From Chloroflexota bacterium (GTDB lineage Bacteria > Chloroflexota > Dehalococcoidia > Lucifugimonadales > Lucifugimonadaceae): a DNA stretch of 57,087 nt. Position numbers and translations under genes: made by a program. Shown piece by piece: positions 1 to 9,400 of this stretch; positions within the stretch are counted from its first letter, which is position 1, and every line of letters starts with the position of its first letter. The DNA lies in contig JAJCYY010000048.1 in NCBI GenBank assembly GCA_029262735.1, positions 1-57,087 of the forward strand, read 5' to 3'. The notes under the pieces were generated by a model, which searched no databases, was not told the origin of the DNA, and saw only the letters and a program-made list of their open reading frames with translations.

Positions 1-171
1 TCCAGCCTGCCGCAGGGTAGAGCGGAGAACCAGATTCTCAACCTGGAGCGAGAGAGGTTCCTTGTCCTGGCCGTAGACGTGGACCGGAACAAGCCCCAGG
101 CGGCGCAGTGCCTTGTTCTTCTTTCCAAAAGTGGATCGCGGTTGTACAGAGAGAGAGATAGTGTCTGCCAT
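1..171 (-). CDS. rplY: 50S ribosomal protein L25 (Ctc-type), N-terminal fragment
   Basis: Reading the minus strand from an ATG at 171 gives 57 codons that run off the left window edge. The protein begins MADTISLSV, followed by an RSTFGKKNKALRR segment and a GLVPVHVYGQDKEP segment. This matches the start of the L25/Ctc family, which binds 5S rRNA, and in particular the family's R-x-G-K-x-x-x-R-L-R-x-x-G-x-V-P-x-V-x-Y-G pattern (here the G of the first glycine position is preceded by F). The C-terminal part, including any Ctc beta-domain, lies outside the window. It is divergent from the Rrf2 regulator gene, with 332 bp between them. The identity rests on the N-terminal domain alone but the match is clear. 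Confidence 0.85.
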   Translation of the reverse strand, partial: MADTISLSVQPRSTFGKKNKALRRLGLVPVHVYGQDKEPLSLQVENLVLRSTLRQAG

Positions 172-503
172 GGGTATCGTTCGTCGGGTTATCGAACTCG
201 TGAGTGATATAGATGTGTGCGGAATGGTTGGTGCAGAATCGGGAGCCAGGCGAAACATTCTGGAATCTACGGCTCAGCCCTGTTCCAACCTTACGATTCT
301 AACACGCAGCGTGAGTATGGACGATATTGCGAGTGGCCGATCTGGAAGTCCCCATCGCTGCCGTGCGGCCCTGCGATTTGCTGACCTTTGTGGTCAGGAA
401 TTGCGTAGCAGGTGTATACTTTCAGTACATTGGCAAGCGGTTTTCATCGTGGATTCCGCTTCGCGACACTGCCATATCAGGCACCCGAATTCGGTGAATT
501 TCC
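172..503. other. Intergenic region between divergent rplY and the Rrf2 gene
   Basis: This 332-bp stretch holds no convincing gene. It contains the promoter candidate at 391-420 for the rightward Rrf2 gene, with the inverted repeat TGACC-N5-GGTCA (382-396) across its -35 element. A shorter repeat TACT-ttc-AGTA (417-427) overlaps the end of the -10. The long open frame crossing this stretch and entering the Rrf2 gene looks like a shadow. I saw no clear promoter for rplY. Confidence 0.6.
391..420 (+). promoter_or_regulatory. Sigma-70-like promoter and possible operator of the Rrf2 gene
   Basis: TGGTCA (391-396), an 18-bp spacer and TATACT (415-420) lie about 84 bp before the Rrf2 start codon. 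The -35 matches 4 of 6 consensus bases and the -10 matches 5 of 6. A perfect 5-bp inverted repeat, TGACC...GGTCA (382-386 and 392-396), overlaps the -35. A repressor could bind there, and autorepression by the Rrf2 protein is a plausible inference. Confidence 0.5.
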
Positions 504-944
504 ATGCTGATCCCAATGAAAGTCGACTACGGGGTCCGGATGCTCGTCTACCTCGCCCTTCAGCCCGAAGGCTCATTTGCCTCGACCGCTGAGATTTCTA
601 CTGCGCGTCACATTCCAGAGCCGTACCTGCTGCATATATGCTCCGAGCTCCAAAAAGCGGGTCTGATCGAATCTCGCCGGGGACCACAGGGCGGGCACAG
701 GCTCGCCAAATCCGCCGAGCAGATCTCGGTCACAGATGTGGTGAACTCCCTCGACTATTCATTAGCCCCGCTTAATTGCGTCGACGATGCTGAAGAGTGT
801 CAACTTTCAGGTTCCTGTGCCCAGAGAGATATGTGGGGCGACGTAGAACAGATCCTTCTCACGCACCTGCATTCGATAAAGGTTTCTGAACTTGCTGCAC
901 GAGAGGACGTGGTACCCGGAGTGGCAGTTACGGCAAACTTCTGA
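504..944 (+). CDS. Rrf2 family transcriptional regulator with Fe-S-type cysteines
   Basis: The protein has 146 residues. An N-terminal winged helix (about 5-65) carries the Rrf2 features VDYGVRMLVYLA, IPEPYL and RRGPQGGHRLAK, where the wing contains GPxGGxxLA. Cys92, Cys99 and Cys105 are spaced C-x6-C-x5-C, as in IscR/NsrR-type members that bind an Fe-S cluster. CymR-type members regulate cysteine metabolism without the cluster. The next two genes on the same strand are a ThiF/MoeB enzyme and CysM, so a role in sensing Fe-S status or sulfur supply and controlling cysteine biosynthesis is likely by context. ATG 504 is used here; ATG 516 (MKVDYG) is an alternative closer to the usual family start. 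No strong Shine-Dalgarno is visible. Confidence 0.85.
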   Translation: MLIPMKVDYGVRMLVYLALQPEGSFASTAEISTARHIPEPYLLHICSELQKAGLIESRRGPQGGHRLAKSAEQISVTDVVNSLDYSLAPLNCVDDAEECQLSGSCAQRDMWGDVEQILLTHLHSIKVSELAAREDVVPGVAVTANF

Positions 945-1076
945 GCTAACTAATAAAAGCTCTGCCGAACCGCCTGCATCTCCTTCACATCTAATCTCGT
1001 GCACAGATAGTGGCACGTTGGCCCGATTCATCCGTGTGAACCCGACCAAATTCAATAGCAGTTCACGCTTCTGGGC

Positions 1077-1106
1077 GCGACAGGGGCCACAACGTAGGGT
1101 TAGAAT
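1077..1106 (+). promoter_or_regulatory. Promoter candidate of the ThiF/MoeB gene
   Basis: GCGACA (1077-1082), an 18-bp spacer and TAGAAT (1101-1106) match 4 of 6 and 5 of 6 consensus bases. Transcription would begin near 1113. That argues against translation from the TTG at 1113 and for the ATG at 1146. Confidence 0.45.
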
Positions 1107-1145
1107 CGATAATTGAACTTATTAGCCACCGAGGATTCTGGTCAG

Positions 1146-2024
1146 ATGGCAGATATGACTGAACAAAAAGCTATGACGCCCCTAACGCCGAGCCAGGTGC
1201 AGCGGTACAGCCGTCACCTCATCATGCCGAACGTGGGCAGCGTTGGACAGCGGAAGCTGCTTGATGGCAAGGTGCTTGTAATTGGAGCGGGCGGACTTGG
1301 CTCCCCTATAGCTCTTTACCTTGCTCTGGCAGGTGTCGGAACAATCGGTATCGTCGATTTCGACGTGGTCGACGTTAGCAACCTGCAGCGGCAGATTCTG
1401 CATACACAGGCTGACGTCGGCCGGCGTAAGGTCGAATCCGCAAAAGAGACGCTCCTCGCACACAACCCTGATCTGAACGTTCAGTTGCATGAAGAGCCGA
1501 TCAACTCTGAGAACGCGATGGAGATCATATCCAAGTACGACATCGTCGTGAACGGAGCTGACAACTTCTCCACCAGGTATCTCGTAAACGATGCTGCCTA
1601 TCTGGCAGGCAAGCCGCTGGTGGACGGCGCCATCCTCGTTTTCGATGGTCGGGCGACAACGTATCTTCCCGGCCAGGGCTGCTACCGCTGCATGTACCCG
1701 GACCCTCCGCCCCCGGGCGAGGTGCCCAACTGCTCGGAGGCCGGTGTGATCGGTGCGCTCCCGGGGCTCGTCGGGTCAATACAGGCACTGGAGGTCATTA
1801 AACTCTTGCTCGGTATTGGAGAGACGCTTACCGGCCGGCTCCTGATGATCGATGCCTTGAGCATGGAATTCACCGAGCTTAAAGTCCGGAAGGACCCAAA
1901 CTGCAAACTCTGTGGCGACAACCCGGAGGTTACGGAGCTAATCGACTACGATGTGTTCTGCGGAGTGGCAACACCTCAGCCAATCGAAGAAAGAGACCAG
2001 CAGCCAATAATGGCTGATGACTAG
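1146..2024 (+). CDS. ThiF/MoeB/HesA-family sulfur-carrier adenylyltransferase
   Basis: This 292-residue E1-like enzyme activates the C-terminal glycine of a small ubiquitin-like sulfur carrier as an acyl-adenylate. Visible features are the nucleotide-binding VIGAGGLGSP loop, the DFDVVDVSNLQRQ segment, the adenylation arginine region, GADNFSTRYLVNDA, and two zinc CxxC pairs (CYRC and CKLC). The PNCSEAGVIGALPG segment is typical of MoeB. There is no C-terminal rhodanese domain, so it is not MoeZ or Uba4 in full length. The start ATG 1146 has GAGG 11 bases upstream; TTG 1113 and ATG 1155 are alternatives. It lies between an Rrf2 regulator and CysM. In mycobacteria the carrier CysO, activated by MoeZ, donates sulfur to CysM, so this gene may charge a CysO-like carrier. 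A carrier gene is not in the window, and molybdopterin or thiamine synthesis remains possible. Confidence 0.88.
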   Translation: MADMTEQKAMTPLTPSQVQRYSRHLIMPNVGSVGQRKLLDGKVLVIGAGGLGSPIALYLALAGVGTIGIVDFDVVDVSNLQRQILHTQADVGRRKVESAKETLLAHNPDLNVQLHEEPINSENAMEIISKYDIVVNGADNFSTRYLVNDAAYLAGKPLVDGAILVFDGRATTYLPGQGCYRCMYPDPPPPGEVPNCSEAGVIGALPGLVGSIQALEVIKLLLGIGETLTGRLLMIDALSMEFTELKVRKDPNCKLCGDNPEVTELIDYDVFCGVATPQPIEERDQQPIMADD

Positions 2025-2041
2025 AATCTACTGCTAAATTA

Positions 2042-2077
2042 GACAGGCCCCGGCGCTCGAGCTTCCGGGGCCTGTTT
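2042..2077 (+). terminator. Rho-independent terminator after the ThiF/MoeB gene
   Basis: ACAGGCCCCGG (2043-2053) and CCGGGGCCTGT (2065-2075) form a perfect 11-bp stem with an 11-base loop. A further G-U pair (2042/2076) and a short TTT follow. The hairpin begins 18 bases after the stop codon. It separates the ThiF gene from cysM transcriptionally, at least in part. Confidence 0.85.
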
Positions 2078-2120
2078 GCTGTATGCAGCCAGTTTAATCT
2101 GCGGAAGAAAGACAGGCGAA

Positions 2121-3098
2121 GTGAGTCTACAGGCGGCGGCTTTGGGCACAGGTCCAAAATCAGACATCATCGACTCGATCGGGAACACTCCGCTTGTCGA
2201 GTTGACGCGTCTCAGTCCGGACCCTGCGATACGCATATTCGCCAAAGTTGAGTCCGGTAATCCGACCGGCAGTGTGAAGGACCGCACCGCCAAGTACCTC
2301 GTCGAGGATGCCGAACGGCGAGGTCTGCTCAATCCCGGGGGCACTATTCTTGAACCGACGTCCGGGAATACCGGTCTCGGCCTTGCGATGATCGCCAGCG
2401 TTCGAGGCTACAGGATGATTGCCGTGATGCCCGCGAGTGTGCCCCGGGAGAGGGTTGATCTTCTCGAGGCATACGGGGCACAGATCGAGTTCTCGGACGC
2501 AGACAAGGGAACCAACGAGTCGATCATCCTTGCGAAGCAACTTGCCGATGAAAATCCCGACTACTACATGCCGTACCAGTACGGTAACCAGGCGAATCCC
2601 CTGGCTCACTACGAAACAACAGGGCCAGAAATCGTTCGAGACTTGCCTGATGTGGACGTATTCGTTGCGGGTCTCGGCACAGGTGGGACGTTGATGGGCG
2701 TCGGTCGTTCACTTAGAGAGCACAATCCGGACGTGAAAATTGTCGCTGCGGCACCGCATCCTGATGATAAGGTCCAGGGTCTGCGCTCGATCGAACACGG
2801 CTTCATCCCGCCGATTCTCGATCTGGACACGCTTGACGGTCGAATCATGATCGACGGCGAGGAAGCCTTCTACTGGACGAGGAAGCTGCTCACGGACACC
2901 GGCGTGTTCGTTGGCGTTTCTTCAGGTGCAACGTTCGGCACGGCACAGAAGCTGGCCACCCGGATGAGTAAAAACGGTGAGAGCGGGAAGATAGTCGTCA
3001 TGTTTGCCGACGGCGGTTGGAAGTACCTGTCAACCGGCATCTACAACCAGGACTTCCAGTTCGATCAGAAAGAGATCGAAGGCAAGACCTGGTGGTAG
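2121..3098 (+). CDS. cysM: Cysteine synthase, CysM-type (possible O-phosphoserine sulfhydrylase)
   Basis: This PLP enzyme of the beta-replacement family makes cysteine from an activated serine. From GTG 2121 the protein has 326 residues, close to the mycobacterial CysM length. It shows NTPLVEL, the PLP lysine in PTGSVKDR (Lys53), the substrate loop PTSGNTG and the phosphate loop GLGTGGTLMG. Several stretches look specifically like Mycobacterium CysM, which uses O-phosphoserine and thiocarboxylated CysO: YQYGNQANPLAHYETTGPE, the C-terminal DGGWKYLSTGIY and an arginine in GLRSIEHGFIP where the phosphate-binding arginine occurs. O-phosphoserine use is therefore inferred. A TTG at 2076 lies inside the terminator's T stretch, so the GTG is preferred. 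It converges on nadE. Confidence 0.85.
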   Translation: MSLQAAALGTGPKSDIIDSIGNTPLVELTRLSPDPAIRIFAKVESGNPTGSVKDRTAKYLVEDAERRGLLNPGGTILEPTSGNTGLGLAMIASVRGYRMIAVMPASVPRERVDLLEAYGAQIEFSDADKGTNESIILAKQLADENPDYYMPYQYGNQANPLAHYETTGPEIVRDLPDVDVFVAGLGTGGTLMGVGRSLREHNPDVKIVAAAPHPDDKVQGLRSIEHGFIPPILDLDTLDGRIMIDGEEAFYWTRKLLTDTGVFVGVSSGATFGTAQKLATRMSKNGESGKIVVMFADGGWKYLSTGIYNQDFQFDQKEIEGKTWW

Positions 3099-3148
3099 GC
3101 GCTCGAAAATCGACGGCTATCCGAAATCACCGCCAGCGATCGTGACGC

Positions 3149-4906
3149 TCAGCCTCGATACCGATTGGCAATTGGAATTCGGCGATCACGACCAAATGCG
3201 AGTTGCGTGATCTTTGGTCCCGGTGGAGCCTGACGCCGCTTGTACTCATTGATGTCAATGAGCCGTGTCAGGCGTCGTACAGTCGCCTCATCCGCGCCGC
3301 GGTCTCCCAGAGCACGCTCCAGCTCCACAATCTCGTCCGACGACTTGAGGTCCACAACGTACCGATCAAGTATGCGGTCCAGAATTTCGTACGGTGGAAG
3401 ACTGTCCTCATCAAGCTGACCGGGCCGTAGTTCCGCACTTGGTGGCTTGTCAATTACCGCCTGCGGTATCGGTGAGCCGGGTCCAACGGTGTTCCGGTAG
3501 TTGCAAAGCTCATAGACCAGGGTCTTTGGTACATCCTTGATCACGGCGAAGGCACCTGCCATATCGCCGTAGATCGTGGCGTAACCAGTCGCCATCTCCG
3601 ATTTGTTGCCCGTCGTGAGCACAAGCCAGTTGAATTTGTTGGCGATCGCCATCATCGTCGTGCCGCGAACTCGTGACTGGGTGTTCTCCTCGGCAACTCC
3701 CGGCTCAGTATTTTCGAACACCGGTTGTAGCAACCCTTCGATGCCGCGATGTGCGGCCTCGATAGGAAGCTGCCAAAGTTGGATCCCCAGCCTGCTAGCC
3801 AGCTCCTGCGCGTCGCTGACACTTCCCTCAGAGGAGTAACGAGAAGGAAGGGCAACACCGGTCACGTTTTCGGCGCCAAGTGCATCGACTGCGATCGCTG
3901 CGACAATCGTGGAATCGATGCCACCGGAGAGGGCGATAGCTACTTTTTCAAAACCTGTCTTGCGGACGTAGTCACGCGTTCCTGTGACCAGCGCCCGGTA
4001 AACGCAATCCAGATCCGAAGGCGTTTCCGATGTTGGTGCAGATATTTCACCGAACGCGGTCGCCCTATCGAGATCAATTGTCACTTCTCGAAGTGGCCCA
4101 AACTGCTCGCGCAGTTCTATCGATTCCGGCTCATGGTCGAGGCTTGATCGAACGTGAGTTACCTTCTCGGAGTCAAGATCTACTGCGAATATCGATTCTT
4201 CAAAAGATGGTCCAATCGCGATCACGTGCCCGGTAGGATCCGCAACGATGCTGGCTCCATCGAAAACCAGTTCGTCCTGACCACCCACCTGGTTCACGTA
4301 GACGGCGAATGCTCGGTTCCGCTTCGCAAGCCCTGTAACGATTCTGGTTCGCCACTCCTGCTTGCCAATCCAGTATGGCGAGCCGTTAATGTTCAGGATC
4401 ACCTCGGCCTTACCGTCGGCACATTGAAGCTCGCTCGGTCCGACATCTTCCCAGATGTCCTCGCATACATTCACGGCGACTCTGACACCTGCAACGTTCA
4501 ACACCGGGCAGCCGGTTCCGGGAGTGAAGTAACGCCGTTCATCGAACACACCGTAATTAGGCAGGTGAATCTTGTGGTAAACGTCTTTGACCTGACCACC
4601 AAAGAGTGTTGCAGCGGCGTTGTAGAGTCGGCCATCAGGTCCAGCGTTCACGTAGCCAACGACTGCCACGATGCCCTCGGTCGAAGCCGCTAATTGCTCC
4701 AACTGCATCTCGTTCCGCTCAACGAAGCTCGGCCAGAGCACGAGGTCTTCGGGCGGGTAGCCGGTGATCGTCAACTCCGGAAAGGCGACAATGTGTGCTC
4801 CCAGCCGCTTCGCCTCATCTATCGCCCTCGCCGTGGCTGATCGGTTTCCCTCAAGGTCACCGACCGTTGTGTTGATCTGGGCCAGGGCTACGCGGAGGAT
4901 TGGCAT
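3149..4906 (-). CDS. nadE: Glutamine-dependent NAD+ synthetase
   Basis: The protein has 585 residues and two domains. The N-terminal nitrilase-like glutaminase domain (about 1-270) shows the Glu-Lys-Cys triad: Glu44 in FPELTITGYP, Lys112 in YHKIHLPNYGVFDE and Cys148 in VNVCEDIWED. The C-terminal amidotransferase domain has the ATP-pyrophosphatase loop ALSGGIDST and GVALPSRYSSEGS. Together they convert deamido-NAD+ to NAD+ using glutamine as nitrogen donor, in the cytoplasm. The length fits the two-domain form. It lies just downstream of gltD on the same strand (89-bp gap), in a glutamine-linked neighbourhood. It is convergent with cysM, and no clear terminator was seen in the 50-bp gap. Confidence 0.96.
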   Translation of the reverse strand: MPILRVALAQINTTVGDLEGNRSATARAIDEAKRLGAHIVAFPELTITGYPPEDLVLWPSFVERNEMQLEQLAASTEGIVAVVGYVNAGPDGRLYNAAATLFGGQVKDVYHKIHLPNYGVFDERRYFTPGTGCPVLNVAGVRVAVNVCEDIWEDVGPSELQCADGKAEVILNINGSPYWIGKQEWRTRIVTGLAKRNRAFAVYVNQVGGQDELVFDGASIVADPTGHVIAIGPSFEESIFAVDLDSEKVTHVRSSLDHEPESIELREQFGPLREVTIDLDRATAFGEISAPTSETPSDLDCVYRALVTGTRDYVRKTGFEKVAIALSGGIDSTIVAAIAVDALGAENVTGVALPSRYSSEGSVSDAQELASRLGIQLWQLPIEAAHRGIEGLLQPVFENTEPGVAEENTQSRVRGTTMMAIANKFNWLVLTTGNKSEMATGYATIYGDMAGAFAVIKDVPKTLVYELCNYRNTVGPGSPIPQAVIDKPPSAELRPGQLDEDSLPPYEILDRILDRYVVDLKSSDEIVELERALGDRGADEATVRRLTRLIDINEYKRRQAPPGPKITQLAFGRDRRIPIANRYRG

Positions 4907-4995
4907 CTGTCTGCTTCATTGTGACTGGGCGTTAGATCAATAGCGAAGTGTCTGGGCTGATTGCGCACGCTGATCCGATCGCGTGCACGAGGGCG

Positions 4996-6480
4996 CTATC
5001 GCGGCAGGGCGACTGTCGGGTGGGCATATCCGCGGACGGTCGGAAGATTAGATTCACCCATCAAGAACAGGTCGATCGCGCGAGCGCATATTCGACCGCT
5101 TGCGATCGCATGCACGATCAGAGACTGGCCTTTCTGCAAGTCACCGCAGGCGAACACCTTGTCGACGCTGCTTTTCATCATCACGTCTGTTTTCACATTG
5201 CCAAGTGAATCGTACTCAACCTTGAGATCGTCCAGCAGTCCATCATGCTGAGGATGCAGGAAACCCATAGCAAGCAGCACAAGGTCAGCATCCAATGAAA
5301 ACTCACTTTCGGGAACTTCCCGCATGATTGGCCTGCCGCCGCCTTCAGCTGGAACCCACTCGATGCGGACGCAATCGAGGCGAACAACCCGGCCGTTGCC
5401 ATCGTCGACAAAGCGCTTCGTCAGCACATTGTAGTCTCGATCACCACCCTCTTCGTGGGCGGAAGAGGTGCGGAAAACCATCGGCCACTGCGGCCACGGA
5501 TTGCTATCCACTCTGTGCTCAGGCGGCCGCGGCATGATCTCGATCTGGACTATGTTCTTCGCAAGTTGCCGGTGTGATGTTCCGAGGCAGTCTGCGCCGG
5601 TATCGCCCCCGCCGATGATGACTACGTTCCTGTCTTCAGCGGTTATTGATTCCTCTGGCGAGAACTCCTGTCCCTTCAGCTTCCTGTTCTGCTGGGTCAG
5701 GAAGTCCATGGCGAAGTGGATGCCATCCAACTCGCGTCCCGGTATCGGCAGGTCTCTTGGCATCGTCGATCCGCCTGCCAGACAGACAGCATCAAACTGT
5801 GAGAGAAGCTCTTCGTGTGAGATATCAACACCGACGTTCGTCGACGTACGGAACACGACCCCTTCTGCCTCCATCTGCGTAAGCCGACGATCGACAACCG
5901 CCTTTTCCAGCTTGAACTCGGGGATTCCCAAGGCTAGTAGTCCGCCCAGGTACTCGCTGCGTTCGAACACCGTAACCGTATGACCCGCTCTGTTGAGTTG
6001 CTGAGCGGCAGCCAGGCCGGCGGGGCCGGAGCCTACGACTGCTACGGTCTTGCCGGTTCTTGTCGCTGGCGGCTCTGGTTTGATCCAGCCTTCCTGCCAT
6101 GCGCGCTCAGAGATCGCCTTCTCTATCATTTCGATCGTCACTGAATCGCTATTGATTGCGAGAGTGCATGCCCCTTCGCATGGCGCCGGACAAATGCGGC
6201 CCGTGAACTCCGGGAAGTTGTTCGTTGCGTGAAGCCGGTTTATCGCCTCTTGCCAGTCACCGTGGTAGACAAGATCGTTCCACTCAGGAATCAGGTTGCC
6301 GAGCGGACAGCCGCTGTTGCAAAAAGGCACACCACAGTCCATGCATCTACTTGCCTGGGCACGAGACTGTTGGTCCGGCCACGCCGAATATATCTCTTGC
6401 CAATCACCAACGCGTGCAGCGGAGTCACGTCGTGTCGGCGTTATTCGGCCGAGCTCCTTAAAACCGGTCACTTTACCCAC
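4996..6480 (-). CDS. gltD: Glutamate synthase small subunit
   Basis: This is the NADPH-dependent electron-delivering subunit of GOGAT. The GTG at 6480 gives a 494-residue protein beginning MGKVTGF, the usual family start. That GTG overlaps the gltB stop by 8 bases and has GAGGGAG/GGAGG sequences just upstream; an ATG at 6510 would add 10 residues. Two N-terminal cysteine clusters (Cys46-x2-Cys-x4-Cys-x3-Cys58, then Cys97, Cys101 and Cys105) bind Fe-S centres. VVGSGPAGLAAAQ is the FAD-binding loop, VIIGGGDTGADC is the NADPH-binding loop, and FACGDLQKGQSL is the C-terminal FAD motif. It passes electrons from NADPH to the FMN and 3Fe-4S centres of GltB. It is translationally coupled to gltB, with nadE downstream. 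Confidence 0.95.
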   Translation of the reverse strand: MGKVTGFKELGRITPTRRDSAARVGDWQEIYSAWPDQQSRAQASRCMDCGVPFCNSGCPLGNLIPEWNDLVYHGDWQEAINRLHATNNFPEFTGRICPAPCEGACTLAINSDSVTIEMIEKAISERAWQEGWIKPEPPATRTGKTVAVVGSGPAGLAAAQQLNRAGHTVTVFERSEYLGGLLALGIPEFKLEKAVVDRRLTQMEAEGVVFRTSTNVGVDISHEELLSQFDAVCLAGGSTMPRDLPIPGRELDGIHFAMDFLTQQNRKLKGQEFSPEESITAEDRNVVIIGGGDTGADCLGTSHRQLAKNIVQIEIMPRPPEHRVDSNPWPQWPMVFRTSSAHEEGGDRDYNVLTKRFVDDGNGRVVRLDCVRIEWVPAEGGGRPIMREVPESEFSLDADLVLLAMGFLHPQHDGLLDDLKVEYDSLGNVKTDVMMKSSVDKVFACGDLQKGQSLIVHAIASGRICARAIDLFLMGESNLPTVRGYAHPTVALPR

Positions 6481-9400
6481 GCGCCTCCACTCCCTCGTCA
6501 CTCGCGCCAACCCTGTTGAACTGGCCGGCGCCGTTGGCTGACGAGCCGTTCGCGGCGGCGAGCGCCTGTTCTCGCAACACCCGTGCGTAGTCCTTCGGGA
6601 ACACCTTGCGGAACATGGATAGTGAGTTAGCCCAATCGTCGAGCCGAGCCGCCGCTACAGTGCTGCCTGTGTATTCCAGATGCTTTGACACGAGCGCTTT
6701 CAACTCTGACTCGTCTGATGATCCCGGCTCGACATCCAACAGGTCCGCCAACTCTGGATTAAAACGCTCATTAAAGGTCTCATCCGGATCCCATACGTAC
6801 GCGATTCCACCGCTCATCCCGGCTCCGAAATTGCGACCGGTAGTTCCGAGAACGACTACTCGTCCTCCAGTCATGTATTCGCAACCGTGATCGCCGATCC
6901 CCTCGATCACAGCGTGTGCATCGGAGTTACGAACGCAAAAGCGCTCACCTCCCTTGCCGCGGATGAAAGCCTCGCCTCCGGTTGCACCATAAAAAGCGAC
7001 ATTTCCAACAATGATGTTGTCTTCAGGGACATAGCTCGAGCCGTCGGGCGGTACTAGGATAATCCGTCCGCCGGAAAGGCCCTTGCCAAGATAGTCGTTC
7101 GCATCGCCTTCGACTCTGAACGTCAGTCCTTTAACTGCGAACGCACCGAAGCTCTGGCCGCAAGAGCCGTGCATGGTGAAATTGATGGTTCCGTCCGGAA
7201 GTCCCTGTTCACCATATTTCGTTGCGATCTTGCCCGAGAGCATCGCACCCACTGTTCTGTTCCGGTTCTTGATCTCGAAGGTCGCATTTACCTTCTCGCC
7301 GCTATCAATTGCACCCTGCGCAACCCGAATCAACTCATTGTCGAGGGCGTCGTCTAATGCATGGTCCTGCAACTGGGTCTGGTAAGGGTGGTCTCCGGTC
7401 AAACCCCTCGGCATAGCCAGCATCTTTGAGAAATCGAGTTTTTTCGCCTTCCAGTGTGGGACGTCACTACGCTGCTTCAGCACGTCCATGCGACCAATCA
7501 TTTCATTGACCGTGCGGAATCCAAGCTCTGCCATGATCTCTCGCACACCGTCGGCAAGCATCATGAAGTAGTTGACCACCGCCTCCGGAGTACCTTCAAA
7601 TCGCGCTCGAAGTTCCGGATCCTGGGTCGCAACACCGACTGAGCAGGTGTTGAGATGGCACTTACGAAGCATGATGCAGCCCACCGTTATCAGGCTGGCG
7701 GTCGCCACTCCCCATTCATCGGCGCCAAGCAGAGCAGCGATCACCACGTCACGGCTGGTCTTGATCTGGCCGTCGGTCTGTACGACGATGCGGTCTCGCA
7801 GTCCGTTCTCGACAAGAACCTGTTGCGTCTCGGCAAGGCCAAGCTCCCACGGAATTCCACCGTGACGAATAGAGGACAGCGGTGACGCGCCTGTTCCGCC
7901 CGAATCGCCAGAGATCAAGACAACGTCGCCTTTGCCTTTAGCGACTCCAGCCGCGATGATCCCGACTCCCGCAACTGCGACGAGCTTCACATGCACCCGC
8001 GAATCCGGGTTTACGTTCTTCAGGTCGTGGATCAGCTGTGCCAGGTCTTCGATCGAGTAGATGTCGTGATGCGGAGGCGGTGATATCAGCTCTACACCGC
8101 GCGTCGTCTTACGGATGAATGCGATGTAGTCAGAGACCTTCCAGCCGGGTAACTCTCCACCCTCGCCGGGTTTTGCACCTTGTGCCATCTTGATCTGTAG
8201 ATCAGTTGAGTTGACCAGGTAGTTCGTGTTGACCCCGAAACGCCCTGACGCGACCTGCTTCACGGCGCTACTACGCCGGTCCCCATTTGCATCCGGGGTG
8301 TTCCGACCCGGATCTTCTCCGCCCTCTCCGGTATTGGAGCGTGCGCCAATCCGGTTCATTGCAATTGCAAGAGTTTCGTGGGCTTCGCGCGAAATAGAGC
8401 CGAGCGAGATGGCTCCTGTAGCAAACCTCTTTACGATTTCACTGGCAGGCTCTACCTCGTCAATCGGGACCGAATTACCGGTGTCGACGAACTCAAGCAT
8501 GTTCCGGATCGTTATGTGCTCGCTTCCTTCGCTATCTGACGCCTCCTCAAACTGCCTGAAGACCGTCTGGTCGTTCCGGGTCGCCGCGTCCTGTAGCAAC
8601 GCAATCGTGTCCGGGTTCCACATGTGCCGCTCACCCGTGCCTCGCCACAGGTACAGCCCACCGAGGTCAAGACGGAGGTTGGCCGGAATATTCGCCTCGG
8701 GATAGGCGCGGGCATGGTTCGCTAGCAGATCGACCGCAATGTCTTCAAGGTCAACGCCGCCAATGCGGGATTCCGTCCAACGGAAATATTCCTCGGTAAC
8801 CTTTTCGGAGAGACCCAGCGCCTCGAATATCTGCGCTCCGATGTAGCCCTGAAGAGTAGAGATTCCCATCTTCGACATCGTCTTCAGGACACCTGTCTCA
8901 ACCGCATACCTGAAGTTCTGTTCCGACTTTCTCTGCGAAGGTAGCGGGCGCTCAGCTGTCGGCTGTGCGCGCATCCCGGCAATCGATTCAAGTACGAGGT
9001 ACGGGTTGATTGCTGATGCGCCATAGCCAAAGAGCACAGCGAAGTGATGCACTTCACGCGGCTCTCCGGACTCAACGATGATGTCTGCCTGTGTTCTCGT
9101 CTGTTCTCGGATCAGGTGATGATGAACAGCCGCCGTCGCAAGAAGAGAAGGAATAAACGCATGTTCGGAGTCGACTCCAAGATCAGAAAGAATCAGGATC
9201 GTAAATCCATCTTCTATTGCCTGTGAAGCCTCTCGCCTGATCCTCTCGACCGCTGCTTTGAGTCCGTCCGGGCCGTCTGAGATAGGAAACAGCGTGGAGA
9301 TGCTCTTTGCCCTGACGCCCTTGTGCTCTGACGACTTGATCTGTGCCAGGTCCCGGTTGAAAAGAATGGGATGATCAATTCGGAGCAGGCGGGCATGTTC

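Noticed and set aside
113..592. Open plus-strand frame of 159 codons crossing rplY and the Rrf2 gene start
   Set aside because: It is antisense to the L25 coding sequence and overlaps the Rrf2 promoter and gene in another frame. The translation shows no family features.
2076..2120. TTG at 2076 as the cysM start
   Set aside because: It falls within the terminator's stem and T stretch, and the extra 15 residues do not match CysM. GTG 2121 gives the normal length.
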